A DNA stretch of 64,000 nucleotides from Akkermansiaceae bacterium (GTDB lineage: Bacteria > Verrucomicrobiota > Verrucomicrobiia > Verrucomicrobiales > Akkermansiaceae), in contig JAGYIT010000006.1 of the NCBI GenBank assembly GCA_018402445.1, positions 62,001-126,000 of the forward strand, given 5' to 3'. Shown piece by piece: positions 48,477 to 57,465 of the stretch. The position numbers and the translations under genes were made by a program. Below the pieces are notes generated by a model that was not told the DNA's origin, did not search any database, and was given only the letters and a program-made list of their open reading frames with translations. Within the stretch, counting starts at the first letter, position 1; the number at the start of each line of letters is the position of its first letter.

Positions 48477-51029
48477 CTAATCCTCCGGCTGCTTCGGGGT
48501 GGGATCGTTGCGGGAGAGGACGATGCGGAAACCATAGTAATCAGCCCGAACCGAAGGCGGCACCGGATTTCGCCAGCCGAGGACGAGATTTTCGCGGATG
48601 TAGGTGTTCCAGCCCGCGCCGCGGGTGACGCCGAGCGGCCCCGTCGATGTGGTGGAGATGTCGTCGGAGACCCATTCATGGACGTTTCCGCTGATGTCGA
48701 AAAGTCCGAGGTCATTGGGCGGGAATGAACCGACCGGCGCGGTGCGGGGGAAGCCGTCGTCGTAATCGGGGATCACGCGGACGGCGCTGATGCCTGGCAG
48801 GGAGGCGGCGGAGGCGTCGGCGTAGTTGGCGACGGCGTTGGGAGGTGGCCATTTCCCGCTCCAGGCGTAGATGTTTTTCTTGTTTGCGTCGCGCTGGCCG
48901 GGGCTATCGCCGATCTCGGCGGGAAGCCCGGCCATGAGGCTCCATTCCTCATCGGTAGGCAGGCGGTAGCGGTGGGATTGGGCGATGCGCTCATCCTCAC
49001 GCTCTCGCTCCGTGAGCCAATCGCAGAAGGCGGCGGCGTCCTCGCGGGAAATGTGGATCACGGGATGATCGGGGCCTTGGGGAAAATCAGCGTCGTGCGG
49101 TTTCTCATATGAGGCAGACTCCACGAAGGCTTGGTAATCGCGGACGCGCGTTTCCCATGCGGAGGCCATGAGATCGGAGCCAACGGGTTCGAATTTCATG
49201 CCCATCCCGTTCTGCCAGGGTTTTCCGAAAACGACGCCCTCGTTTTTCTCCAGAACGGCGCTGAGCGGAAGGTTTTCCCCGCTGCGGATGTTGGAATGGA
49301 GGGTGAGGGGCTTGTATCCCTCCAGTATGAGGATCAGCTCGACTTTCCCGGGCTTCACCTTGGGGATGAGCAGGGTGGTGTCCGTCGCGCCGACGGCGAC
49401 GCCGTTCATATATACCTCCGCGCCGGGCGGATCGCTGACGAGCTGGATACCGCCGTAGGCGTATTCGCGGACGAGGATGCGGAACGGCAGCAGCTTTTCG
49501 CGGCGCGCCCGCTCGCTGAGTTCCGGGTTCTCGAAAGACCGCTCGATTTCCGCGGTGACCTCGTGATCCTGCGTCAGAAAGCCCTCGTGGATGCCGCCGG
49601 TGCGCACCCAGTCGGTGAACGCGATAATTTCGGGCGGCGAGGCGAGAACGACCTGCACGGGGAGACCGTTTTCGGAGACACGGATGAACTCGACTCCGCG
49701 CGAGTGGCGTTTCGAGGATTCGAGGAAAGCTGTCCACACGTCCTTGCTTACGAAGCCCGCGCTGAGGTGTCCCTCGCCCTGCGGCAGGTAGGTAATAGCA
49801 AGATGATCCTCCCATTTCTCGCCCGCTATGGGAGGGGAAAAATTGAGCAGCTCGCGGAAAACGATCTGTGGATTTTTCACGGACTCAGGAGTGACCATCT
49901 CGACGACTTCCAGGGGGCGGTAACCTATTTTCCGGATGATGTAACGCACCTCGCTGCCCACCTTGGCACGGATGATCTCGGTGGGGGTGACGCCGACGGG
50001 GGTGCCATCGTCCTTGAAAACCTCCGCGCCCTCCGGCGTGGTGACGACGCGCAGCAGCCCATCGGGGATGGTGGCGATGGGTTTCGCGGGGGTGCGCCAT
50101 GGCAGGAGGGTGCTGTCCTTGAGCGCCTCGAAGGAAGCCCAGCCCGCAAAGCCGAGCAGCACGAGCGTGGTGGCCCAGATGGAGAGGCCGTTGCGGCGGC
50201 GGCGCTTGCCGCGTTGGAGATGGTGGAGCGCGGCAGCGAGTCCCGCGGCGGTGGAGATCGTGCGTTTGCTGATGCGCGGCTCGCAGATCTCGCAGATGAT
50301 GCGGTTGAGCTCCAGCCAGCGTTTGCGCTCGAGGCCGGTCGGGAGCTCGTCGGGTAGCTCCGGGAAATCCAGGCGATCTTTCCCCGTGGCGATTTCGTAG
50401 AGCACTTTTCCGAGCGAATACACATCCGCCTGCGCGGAGCCGGGTCCTTCCGGCGGGACGAAGCCCTCGGTGCCCACGAATGTCCGCTGGTCGCGCGCGG
50501 CGACAAGGCCGATGTCCGCGAGCTTGGCCTTGCCGTTGACGAAAATCACGTTGGACGGCTTCACATCGCGGTGGGCGAGGCCGATGGAGTGGAGGTGGTC
50601 GAGGGCCTCGGCGAGGCGCACGCCGACATCGATGCACAAGCCCGTCTCCAGGCGGATCCCGGCCTTGCCGTCCGGGCGGAGGGTGCGCGCCTCGTATTCG
50701 ATGGGGTTGATTTCCTGTCCGGTGGCGACGTCATCGCCCAGCTCCATCACGTAGTAATAGAAAGAGACGCCGTCCGGGCTGCGGCCGACGTGGAGGATGT
50801 TTACGAGGGCGGGATGATCCCGGGAAATGGGTTCGTATTTCAGGATGCCCTCGAACTCGCGCTCGAAGGTGCGCTCGTCATCGAAGTCCTCGCGCCAGAC
50901 GACCTTCACGGCGCGCATGGCTCCTGTGACGCCTCGCGCCATCCACACCTCGCCGTATGCCCCGCCGCCGATCTTGCGCAGGACGTCGTGGTCCGGGATG
51001 TTTGGGTGTGTGCGGGTCGCGGCGGGCAT
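48477..51029 (-). CDS. Serine/threonine protein kinase with TM, two PEGA domains and FGE-sulfatase-like domain
   Basis: An 850-residue single-pass membrane kinase. Cytoplasmic kinase domain: GGGAYGEVW glycine loop, Lys in AVKVVW, catalytic HRDVKPSNVI, and DIGLV in place of DFG; activation segment GTEGFVPPEGPGS. TM segment IWATTLVLLGFAGWASF (about residue 290). Outside: a PEGA domain (VVTTPEGAEVFKDDGTPVG), a degenerate FGE-like stretch, a second PEGA (LVSDPPGAEVYMNGVAVG), and a C-terminal FGE-sulfatase-type domain (RLPTDEEWSLMAGLP, GNVHEWVSDD, GAGWNTYI, YYGFRIVLSR). The extracellular FGE-like modules probably sense or bind ligands and need not be catalytic. ATG at 51029 chosen; a TTG three codons earlier is possible. 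A sigma factor gene lies just upstream on the same strand. Confidence 0.9.
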   Translation of the reverse strand: MPAATRTHPNIPDHDVLRKIGGGAYGEVWMARGVTGAMRAVKVVWREDFDDERTFEREFEGILKYEPISRDHPALVNILHVGRSPDGVSFYYYVMELGDDVATGQEINPIEYEARTLRPDGKAGIRLETGLCIDVGVRLAEALDHLHSIGLAHRDVKPSNVIFVNGKAKLADIGLVAARDQRTFVGTEGFVPPEGPGSAQADVYSLGKVLYEIATGKDRLDFPELPDELPTGLERKRWLELNRIICEICEPRISKRTISTAAGLAAALHHLQRGKRRRRNGLSIWATTLVLLGFAGWASFEALKDSTLLPWRTPAKPIATIPDGLLRVVTTPEGAEVFKDDGTPVGVTPTEIIRAKVGSEVRYIIRKIGYRPLEVVEMVTPESVKNPQIVFRELLNFSPPIAGEKWEDHLAITYLPQGEGHLSAGFVSKDVWTAFLESSKRHSRGVEFIRVSENGLPVQVVLASPPEIIAFTDWVRTGGIHEGFLTQDHEVTAEIERSFENPELSERARREKLLPFRILVREYAYGGIQLVSDPPGAEVYMNGVAVGATDTTLLIPKVKPGKVELILILEGYKPLTLHSNIRSGENLPLSAVLEKNEGVVFGKPWQNGMGMKFEPVGSDLMASAWETRVRDYQAFVESASYEKPHDADFPQGPDHPVIHISREDAAAFCDWLTEREREDERIAQSHRYRLPTDEEWSLMAGLPAEIGDSPGQRDANKKNIYAWSGKWPPPNAVANYADASAASLPGISAVRVIPDYDDGFPRTAPVGSFPPNDLGLFDISGNVHEWVSDDISTTSTGPLGVTRGAGWNTYIRENLVLGWRNPVPPSVRADYYGFRIVLSRNDPTPKQPED

Positions 51030-51140
51030 AACTCTCAACTCTCAATCTTCAACCTCCAAGGAGGAGCTGGGGCTTCGAAAGCTTGGCGGGGTATTGGAAA
51101 TTCCTCTTCATTGAAGATTGAAATTTGAAGGTTGAAAGTT

Positions 51141-51804
51141 TTAATCGGCTTCGTCCTCCAGTTTCGCCAGCTCCTTTTTCAGCACGGCTCCCACGCGGTG
51201 CTTGGCGAGATAGACCTGCGCCATGCTGACGTTGAGCTTTTCCTGCACCTTCTGCGCGTCCCACTGGCGGATCACATAGAAATCGAAGATCTGGTATTGC
51301 TTGGGGGAAACCTGCGCCTTGACGCGGGCGAGGGCGGCGTCGGCGACATTTTTTCCACTCCACGTCCCAGAGGCGGGAGAGGACATCGCCGTTGGGATCC
51401 TCGATGCGGTCGATGACGGCGGTCTTGCGGTCGTCGTCCCAGTCGCCGCCGGTCATCGCAGTGTCCTTCTTGCGCTTGCGGAACTGATCGTTGATGCGCC
51501 AGCGGGTCATGTTCATGAGCCAGGTCTTGAAGGAACCCTGCTCGGGATCGTAAAGCTTCTTTTTGCTCTGCTTGGCGATGGACAGGATCGTTTCCTGCAC
51601 GCAGTCGAAGGCCTCCTCGGGGCGCAGGCCGGCCTTGATGGCCACCGAATAGATCAGCCGCCAGTAGGTCTGGTAGAATTCGTCCCAGGTTTTCTGGTCT
51701 TCCCAGTTATCAAGCCGGGCGATCAGGCTCTTGCGGGTTTTCGCATAAGCCTGGACGATCACGGCATCTTCTTCCTTGGGTTGCACCTTTTTTTCATCGG
51801 ACAT
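51141..51804 (-). pseudogene. RNA polymerase sigma factor (sigma-70/ECF type), single-base frameshift
   Basis: Sigma region 2 is clear: WDEFYQTYWRLIYSVAIKAG, PEEAFDCVQETILSIAKQ and MTRWRINDQFRKRKKD. After ...RLWDVEWKK the frame is lost at a run of six T on the plus strand (51349-51354). Adding one base gives EWKKNVADAALARVKAQVSPKQYQIFDFY, the region 4 helix-turn-helix with WDAQKVQEKLNVSMAQVYLAKHRVG, ending ELAKLEDEAD at 51141 (about 220 residues). The pairing with the adjacent Ser/Thr kinase gene suggests a signalling unit. A homopolymer error is the simplest explanation of the break. Confidence 0.8.
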
Positions 51805-51863
51805 CGCGAGATTTGTAACACCTCCGACGAGCCGTGTCTTTCCCCAATAATCCGAAAATTACC

Positions 51864-53198
51864 TTAGCCCGCGAAACCCGGGGTGTCCGTCTCGCGCAGG
51901 GTCTTGTCCCAGAAATACCGGCGGAAAATGACTTTCACCGAGGCGGAAAGCGGCACAGCGAGCAGCGCGCCGACGAATCCGCCGAGCACCACCGACCAGA
52001 ACAGCATGGAAAAAATCACTGTGAGCGGATGAAGTCCCACGGAGTCGCCGACGATTTTGGGGGCGGTGACGAGGGAGTTGACCTGCTGGACGGCGAAGAA
52101 GATCAGCACCACGAAGCCCACGTAAGGCCATGGCTCCAAGCCGAAGGGCGCAACGGTCTGGGCATGCAGGTAGCCGATGATGCACGCCGGGATCAGGCAG
52201 AGGATGTTCCCGATGTAGGGGATGATGCCGAGGATGGCCATGAAAACGCCGATCAGCAGCGCGTAGGGCAGATCAAAGAAAAACAGGGCGATGCCGACCA
52301 GAATGCCGTCGATGACGCCCACCACCACCTGCCCGCGGAAGAACGAGATCAGGTAGCCGTTGATTTCCTGGAGGGTGGAGACCAGCTCGGTCTTGAAGCG
52401 CGACGCGCGCAGCGGCACGTATTCATGCCAGTGGTCGCGGATCGAGGCGGAGTCTTTGAGGAAAAAAAACAGGTAGATCGGCACCATGATCATGCCGAGC
52501 ACTAGGCCGAGGAAACCGAAAATCTTCGAGGAGCCGATCGACAGCCAGCGTTGCCCAGTGTCGAGGATCTCGCCTTTGTATTCAAACAGCATACGCCCCG
52601 CGCGAGTGCGCCAGAAGAAATCGAGCGAATCGGGAGTGCGCGAGTCGTTGGCATACACGATGGGTTCGCCGCCATCAGTCGTCTCGGTAAGCGCCCAGCC
52701 GACCGGGCCGTCCTTGTATTTGAGGCGCAAATTGTGGAGGGCGAGGGCCATGGCCGGCGCGAGATCGGGTTCGGCGTCGAGCACCGGCCTCTCGTTTTCT
52801 GCCGCCTCCGGATTCGCCCCGGCCGGAGCGGCCACCTGGCCGCCCCTCTCCGCCGCCACGGGCTTCGCGAAAACACCCTTGATGAAATTCCGCCCGCCCT
52901 GGACTGCGGGCAGCACTGCGGCGACAAGCAGGGTGAGAGCTATCAGCGTCGCGAGAAATACGCTGATGACAGACCACAAGCGGCTGAGGCCGCGTTTTTC
53001 CAGCAGCCGTACCACCGGATCGAAAAGATACGCGATGATCCCCGCGACGATGAGCGGCACCAGAACCGGCTGCAAGAAGCCGAAGATCTGCCCGATCAGC
53101 CACACCAGCCCTACGAACAACCCGCCAAGCACAAGGATCGCGATGCCCGTCGCCGCGCTCCACAGGGTCTTTTGCTGGAATCTTGTCGGATACCTCAT
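51864..53198 (-). CDS. AI-2E/PerM-family membrane transporter
   Basis: A 444-residue polytopic protein of the AI-2 exporter (YdgG/PerM) family. N-terminal hydrophobic pairs (ILVLGGLFVGLVWLIGQIFGF, VPLIVAGIIAYLF) precede the conserved DPVVRLLEKRGLSRLWSVISVFLATLIALTLLVAAVLP. A central periplasmic/soluble segment carries an unusual Ala/Pro/Glu-rich insertion (about residues 120-160), then PIYLFFFLKD and the C-terminal FFAVQQVNSLVTAPKIVGDSVGLHPLTVIFSMLFWSVVLGGFVGALLAVPL signature. ATG at 53198 (MRYPTRFQQKTLW) precedes the first TM; an earlier in-frame start at 53318 adds unconserved residues. Function (autoinducer, antiporter or other) not decided. Confidence 0.85.
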   Translation of the reverse strand: MRYPTRFQQKTLWSAATGIAILVLGGLFVGLVWLIGQIFGFLQPVLVPLIVAGIIAYLFDPVVRLLEKRGLSRLWSVISVFLATLIALTLLVAAVLPAVQGGRNFIKGVFAKPVAAERGGQVAAPAGANPEAAENERPVLDAEPDLAPAMALALHNLRLKYKDGPVGWALTETTDGGEPIVYANDSRTPDSLDFFWRTRAGRMLFEYKGEILDTGQRWLSIGSSKIFGFLGLVLGMIMVPIYLFFFLKDSASIRDHWHEYVPLRASRFKTELVSTLQEINGYLISFFRGQVVVGVIDGILVGIALFFFDLPYALLIGVFMAILGIIPYIGNILCLIPACIIGYLHAQTVAPFGLEPWPYVGFVVLIFFAVQQVNSLVTAPKIVGDSVGLHPLTVIFSMLFWSVVLGGFVGALLAVPLSASVKVIFRRYFWDKTLRETDTPGFAG

Positions 53199-53339
53199 CT
53201 TCGGGGGATGTTTTATCCGCGCCGCGGGTCTTCGACAACCTTTCTTATTTTCCGCATGGGCAACCCCGGGAATTTTACCGAAACAGGAAAATGAAATCGG
53301 CGTTGAAAGCCGAAGCATGAAACCGGAAGCTCCTCCCTG

Positions 53340-54131
53340 ATGTTGAGCGAGGAAACAAGAAACCGCTTCGGCGGGGTGGCACGGCTCTACGGCGAGCGCG
53401 CGCTGGCGGCTTTCGTGGAGGCGCGTGTGGTCGTGGTCGGGATCGGCGGGGTCGGCTCATGGACGGTCGAGGCCTTGGCGCGGTCCGGCATCGGCTGCAT
53501 TCGCATGGTAGATCTCGATGAGATCTGCCTCACCAACGTGAACCGTCAGCTCCACGCGATGGACGGCCAGATCGGGCGGCAGAAAACCGCCGCGATGGCC
53601 GACCGTGTCCGCGCCATCAACCCCGCCTGCGAACTGGAGGTCATCGAGGGCTTTTTCACCGAGCGGTCGGTCGATGAGGTCTTGGGCGGGGGAATCTCCG
53701 GCGTGATCGACGCGATCGACTCCATGAAACATAAGGCCCTCCTGCTCGCGGAGTGCAAGCGGCGCGGGCTTCCCGTAGTCACTTGCGGCGGTGCGGGTGG
53801 GAAACGCGATGCCACCCGGATCAGCGTTCGCGATCTGGCCTTCTGCGGAAAGGACGCCCTACTTCACCAACTCCGCAAGAACCTCCGAAAAAATCATGGA
53901 TTTACTCCTGTTCCCATGGGTTCCAAGCCACAACCCATGGGTATCTCCGCCGTTTTCTCCGAGGAGCCGCCCGTCTATCCCGGCCACGAAGGCCAAGTCT
54001 CCTGCGACCGACCAGATGACGCCGACATGCGCCTCAATTGCGCCACCGGCTACGGCACCGCTACCCACGTCACCGCCACCTTCGGAATGATCGCAGCAGG
54101 CGAAATGCTGGATATGCTGGTCGGAAACTGA
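53340..54131 (+). CDS. tcdA: tRNA threonylcarbamoyladenosine dehydratase
   Basis: A 263-residue E1-like (ThiF/MoeB superfamily) enzyme that cyclises t6A at tRNA position 37. The N-terminal RFGGVARLYGERALAAFVEARVVVVGIGGVGSWTVEALARSGIG contains the ATP-binding GxGGVGS; DLDEICLTNVNRQLHA and GVIDAIDSMKHKALLLAECKRRGLPVV follow, as in TcdA/CsdL. The C-terminal LNCATGYGTATHVTATFGMIAAGEM is also diagnostic. The gene is divergent from the AI-2E transporter gene and complete. Confidence 0.93.
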   Translation: MLSEETRNRFGGVARLYGERALAAFVEARVVVVGIGGVGSWTVEALARSGIGCIRMVDLDEICLTNVNRQLHAMDGQIGRQKTAAMADRVRAINPACELEVIEGFFTERSVDEVLGGGISGVIDAIDSMKHKALLLAECKRRGLPVVTCGGAGGKRDATRISVRDLAFCGKDALLHQLRKNLRKNHGFTPVPMGSKPQPMGISAVFSEEPPVYPGHEGQVSCDRPDDADMRLNCATGYGTATHVTATFGMIAAGEMLDMLVGN

Positions 54132-54144
54132 ATGAAGGGCGAAG

Positions 54145-54290
54145 CCTTGGACTGCTCCAGCCTGCTGGAGCTTTCGGCCATGCAGCCCGCTGCGAGCCGG
54201 ACGGCATTGGCATCTTTCAGCGCGATCACTGCCCAGTCCGCCGCCGTTGACAGCAGGCTTGTGTCACGCCTTCGGCAGGACAATCCTTGG
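54145..54290 (+). repeat. MITE-like structured repeat, copy 3
   Basis: Begins ccttggactgctccagcctg; the 5' hairpin is GCTCCAG-cctg-CTGGAGC (54154-54171) followed by the conserved 'ATGCAGCCCGCTGCGAGCCG'. The 3' end is more degraded (...cagcaggcttgtgtcacg...ccttggtcgc). It lies just after the tcdA stop codon. Confidence 0.8.
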
Positions 54291-54377
54291 TCGCTACCGG
54301 GTTTTTGCGATTGGCTCATCTTTTAAAAGAGTTTCACCATCTATTCGCTTCTCTGCGAAAAAGTGATAAGATCTCAC

Positions 54378-54986
54378 ATGTCTTCCAAAACGATGCTTCA
54401 GACGATTCCGCTCATCCTCCTGATCCTGCTGGTGGTCATAATCTTGATCCCAGCCTGCGCCCCGAACCCAAATACCTCGGCGCGCGTTGATGAATACAAC
54501 AATGCTCTGGCAAAATCAGCCGAAGACTCCATTTCCGAGGATAATCCAAAAGCAGCATCCGGCATCAAGGCATTCCAGACATTTCTAACAAAAATCTCCG
54601 ACAAGGATTATGTCCGAGATAACACCGCGAAGGTCTATGCCCCGGATGCTTATCTCAACGACACCCTCGTCACCCATCACGGCCCAGAGGAAATCATGAC
54701 TTATTTCCACGCAACCGCCGACACCATGACCAGCTACGAGGTCACGATCAATGACACCGCCAGCTCCGGCAATGAACACTACGTCCGCTGGACCATGGTT
54801 TTCTCCGCACCCAAGCTCAACGGCGGCAAGCCCGTCGAGTCCTGCGGCATGTCCCACGTCCGCCTCAACTCCGACGGCAAGGTCACCATGCACCAGGATT
54901 TCTGGGATTCCGGCACGAACATCTACGGCCAGATCCCCGTCCTCGGCGGTGTCATCGAATCCATCCGCCGCCGCTTCGAGAAATAA
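54378..54986 (+). CDS. NTF2-like (SnoaL-fold) lipoprotein, first gene of lipid cluster
   Basis: A 202-residue protein with a lipoprotein-type signal (MSSKTMLQTIPLILLILLVV...IPAC; probable lipidated Cys near residue 27) and an NTF2/SnoaL-like domain: KAFQTFLTKISDKDYVRDNTAKVYAPDAYLNDTLVTHHGPEEIMTYF, VRWTMVFSAP, SHVRLNSDGKVTMHQDFWDSG. Such proteins accompany flavin amine oxidase/DUF1365/CFA-synthase lipid loci in other bacteria, usually as a non-essential accessory. ATG at 54378 chosen because it places a proper signal; the desaturase gene follows 13 bp downstream. Confidence 0.82.
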   Translation: MSSKTMLQTIPLILLILLVVIILIPACAPNPNTSARVDEYNNALAKSAEDSISEDNPKAASGIKAFQTFLTKISDKDYVRDNTAKVYAPDAYLNDTLVTHHGPEEIMTYFHATADTMTSYEVTINDTASSGNEHYVRWTMVFSAPKLNGGKPVESCGMSHVRLNSDGKVTMHQDFWDSGTNIYGQIPVLGGVIESIRRRFEK

Positions 54987-54999
54987 TCCGCCGAAAACC

Positions 55000-55950
55000 A
55001 TGTCGCCTCGTATCCGCGCATTCACCTCGCTCATCGGAAACTGGTGGGATTCCGATTACCGCGCACCCGGCTCGCCCGATCCCTCCACGCTGCCCGACAA
55101 GGTCGATTGGCAGCGCACCCTTCCTTTCATTTTCCTGCACCTCGGCTGCCTCGCGGTGTTCTGGGTCGGCATTAGCCCGGTGCCGGTCATCGCCGCCGTT
55201 GCCCTGTATTTCATCCGCATGTTCGCGATCACCGGCTTCTACCATCGCTACTTTTCGCACCGTTCCTACAAGACCTCCCGAGCCTTCCAGCTCTTCCTCG
55301 CCATCCTCGGAAACACCTCGATGCAGCGCGGCTCCCTTTGGTGGGCCGCCACCCATCGCCACCACCACAAGCACTCCGACGAGGAGGAGGACATCCACTC
55401 TCCGCGCGTCAGCGGCTTCCTCTGGTCCCACATCGGCTGGCTCACCTCGAAACGGAATTTCCCCACCAACTACAAGGCCATCCCCGACCTCGTGAAATTC
55501 CCCGAGCTCGTCTGGCTCAACCGCTACGACCAGGTCGTCCCCATCGCCTTCGGCATCGTCATGCTCGCCATCGGCTGGGCGCTGGAAACCTTCGCCCCAT
55601 CGCTCGGCACGACAATGTGGCAGTTCTTCGTGTGGACGTTCTTCATCTCCACCACCGTCCTGCTCCACGGCACCCTGTTCATCAACTCCCTCGCCCACGT
55701 CTGGGGAAAACGGAAATTCGACACCGAGGACGACTCCCGCAACAACTTCTTTCTCGCCCTCATCACCCTCGGCGAAGGCTGGCACAACAACCACCACCGC
55801 TTCCCTCACTCCACCCGCCAGGGCTTCCTCCCCCACGAGATTGACCCCACCTACTACATCCTTCGTATCTTGGAAAAATTCCGCCTCGTCTGGGATCTCC
55901 GCCCCGTCCCCCAGGCCGTGATGGAGGAGGCGAAAAGACTCAAGACTTGA
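55000..55950 (+). CDS. Membrane fatty-acid desaturase (acyl-CoA/delta-9 type)
   Basis: A 316-residue di-iron membrane desaturase with the three histidine boxes in order: HRYFSH, HRHHHKH and HNNHHRFPHS. Hydrophobic segments (RTLPFIFLHLGCLAVFWVGI, VPVIAAVALYFIRMFAITGF, WQFFVWTFFISTTVLLHG) fit the usual four-helix arrangement. It should introduce a double bond into acyl-CoA or phospholipid acyl chains. As part of the cluster with amine oxidase, DUF1365 protein and CFA synthase it may supply the unsaturated acyl chain that the latter modify. No frameshift. Confidence 0.9.
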   Translation: MSPRIRAFTSLIGNWWDSDYRAPGSPDPSTLPDKVDWQRTLPFIFLHLGCLAVFWVGISPVPVIAAVALYFIRMFAITGFYHRYFSHRSYKTSRAFQLFLAILGNTSMQRGSLWWAATHRHHHKHSDEEEDIHSPRVSGFLWSHIGWLTSKRNFPTNYKAIPDLVKFPELVWLNRYDQVVPIAFGIVMLAIGWALETFAPSLGTTMWQFFVWTFFISTTVLLHGTLFINSLAHVWGKRKFDTEDDSRNNFFLALITLGEGWHNNHHRFPHSTRQGFLPHEIDPTYYILRILEKFRLVWDLRPVPQAVMEEAKRLKT

Positions 55951-56058
55951 AGACACAAGACACAAGAAAAGAGAGCATAAGCACGGCTCCGCGTCCCTTT
56001 GCGGCTTTGCGGTGAAATTCTTCCACTAATAACTTCTAACAAATAACCTCTAACAATT

Positions 56059-57316
56059 TTGCCCCGCAAAATCGCCATCATCGGCACTGGCATCTCCGGC
56101 CTCGCATGCGCCCATTTCCTGAAAGAGGATTTCGATCTCACACTCTTCGAAAAGGACGACCGCATCGGCGGCCACTCGAACACCGTGGAGGTTCCGGAAA
56201 ACGGCCGGATGCTGCCGCTCGACACCGGCTTCATGGTTTACAATGAGGTCACCTACCCGCACCTCACCCGCCTTTTCAGGGAACTCGATGTCGTCTACGA
56301 AACCGACCGCGATGTCCTTCTCCGTCCAGCACTCGCTCGCGGGCGTCGAGTTCAACGGAGGCTCCGTGAACCTGCTTTTCTCCCAGCGGAAAAATCTCTT
56401 CCGCCCGCGCTTCTGGAAAATGCTCCTCCAGATCAACCGCTTCAACAAGGAGACCGTCGAGGAACTCGCGGACCCGAAATTCGGTGACCTTTCGCTCGCC
56501 GATTACGTCAAGGCGCGCGGTTACGGCCGCGATTTCCTCGAATGGTATCTCTCCCCCATGGCCGCCGCCGTCTGGTCGTCCCCACCCGAGCGCATTGATT
56601 CCTTCCCCGCCCGCACTCTCATGCGCTTCTGGCACAACCACGGCTTCCTCGGCCTCGATACCCAGCACCCATGGCGCACCGTCAGCGGCGGCTCCCGCGA
56701 GTACGTAAAAAAGATCACCGCGCCCTTCGCCGACCGCATCGTGAAAGGCAACGCTGTCTCAACTGTCAACGGAACCACGCTAACCCTCGCCGACGGCACC
56801 ACCCACACCTTCGACAATGTCATCTTCGCCTCCCACGGCGACCAATCCCTCGCCTTGCTGACAGCCCCCACCGCCCTCGAAACCGAAATCCTCTCCCACT
56901 TCGCCTACCAGCCGAACACCGCCGTCGTTCACACAGACCCCCGCTTTATGCCCCGCACCCGCCGCGCATGGGCATCCTGGAACTACCACATTTCTAGTAG
57001 CGGAAAGCACTCCACCCACTACTGGATGAACAACCTCCAGGGCGTTTCCGAAAACGAAAACTACTTCGTCTCCATCAACCCGCCCGCAGGCATTCCGGAG
57101 GAAAAAATCATCCACCGCCTGAACTACGAGCACCCCCTCTTCACCGCCGAAGCCATCACCGCCCAATCCCGCATCCCCGAGCTTCACGAAGCCGCCCGCA
57201 CCACCCGCCGCCACTATTGCGGCGCATGGCAACGCTACGGCTTCCACGAAGATGGCATCTGGTCCGCCTACCGGCTCTGTGAGAAAATCCTCAACCGCGA
57301 CCCTAATTTTTCCTAA
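56059..57316 (+). pseudogene. FAD-dependent amine oxidase family protein, single-base frameshift
   Basis: A flavoprotein starting at a TTG codon: MPRKIAIIGTGISGLACAHF has the FAD-binding GxGxxG, then LFEKDDRIGGHSNTVEV and LDTGFMVYNEVTYPHLTRLF. The frame changes near 56304-56312. Removing one base gives ...VYETDRMSFSVQHSLAGVEFNGG, and the remaining text (FWHNHGFLGLDTQHPWRTVSGGSREYV, NVIFASHGDQSLALL, SSSGKHSTHYWMNNLQG, HCGAWQ-like HYCGAWQRYGFHEDG) is the known flavoprotein that sits beside DUF1365 and CFA-type genes; total about 418 residues. The substrate may be an acyl or fatty-acid derivative. The frameshift may be artefactual. Confidence 0.82.
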
Positions 57317-57465
57317 CCGCGAATGAACGCGAATTACCGCAAATCTTAAAAAATTAAACCACAGTCATCCCATTCTTCCATCTGCGCAAATCTGAATCCA
57401 TCTGCGGTTAAAATCCTCTTCATTCGCGTCCATTCGCATTCATTCGCGGTTAAAAATCTTTATCC
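57317..57465. other. Repeat-word spacer between amine oxidase and DUF1365 genes
   Basis: The 149 bp contain repeated words of the type 'accgcgaatgaacgcgaatt', 'catctgcggttaaaatcc' and 'cattcgcggttaaaaatc', without coding potential. Similar word strings lie before other genes of this cluster. Confidence 0.5.

Noticed and set aside
49131-50357. A 408-codon plus-strand frame opposite the Ser/Thr kinase
   Set aside because: Antisense to strongly recognisable kinase and PEGA motifs; no own domain.
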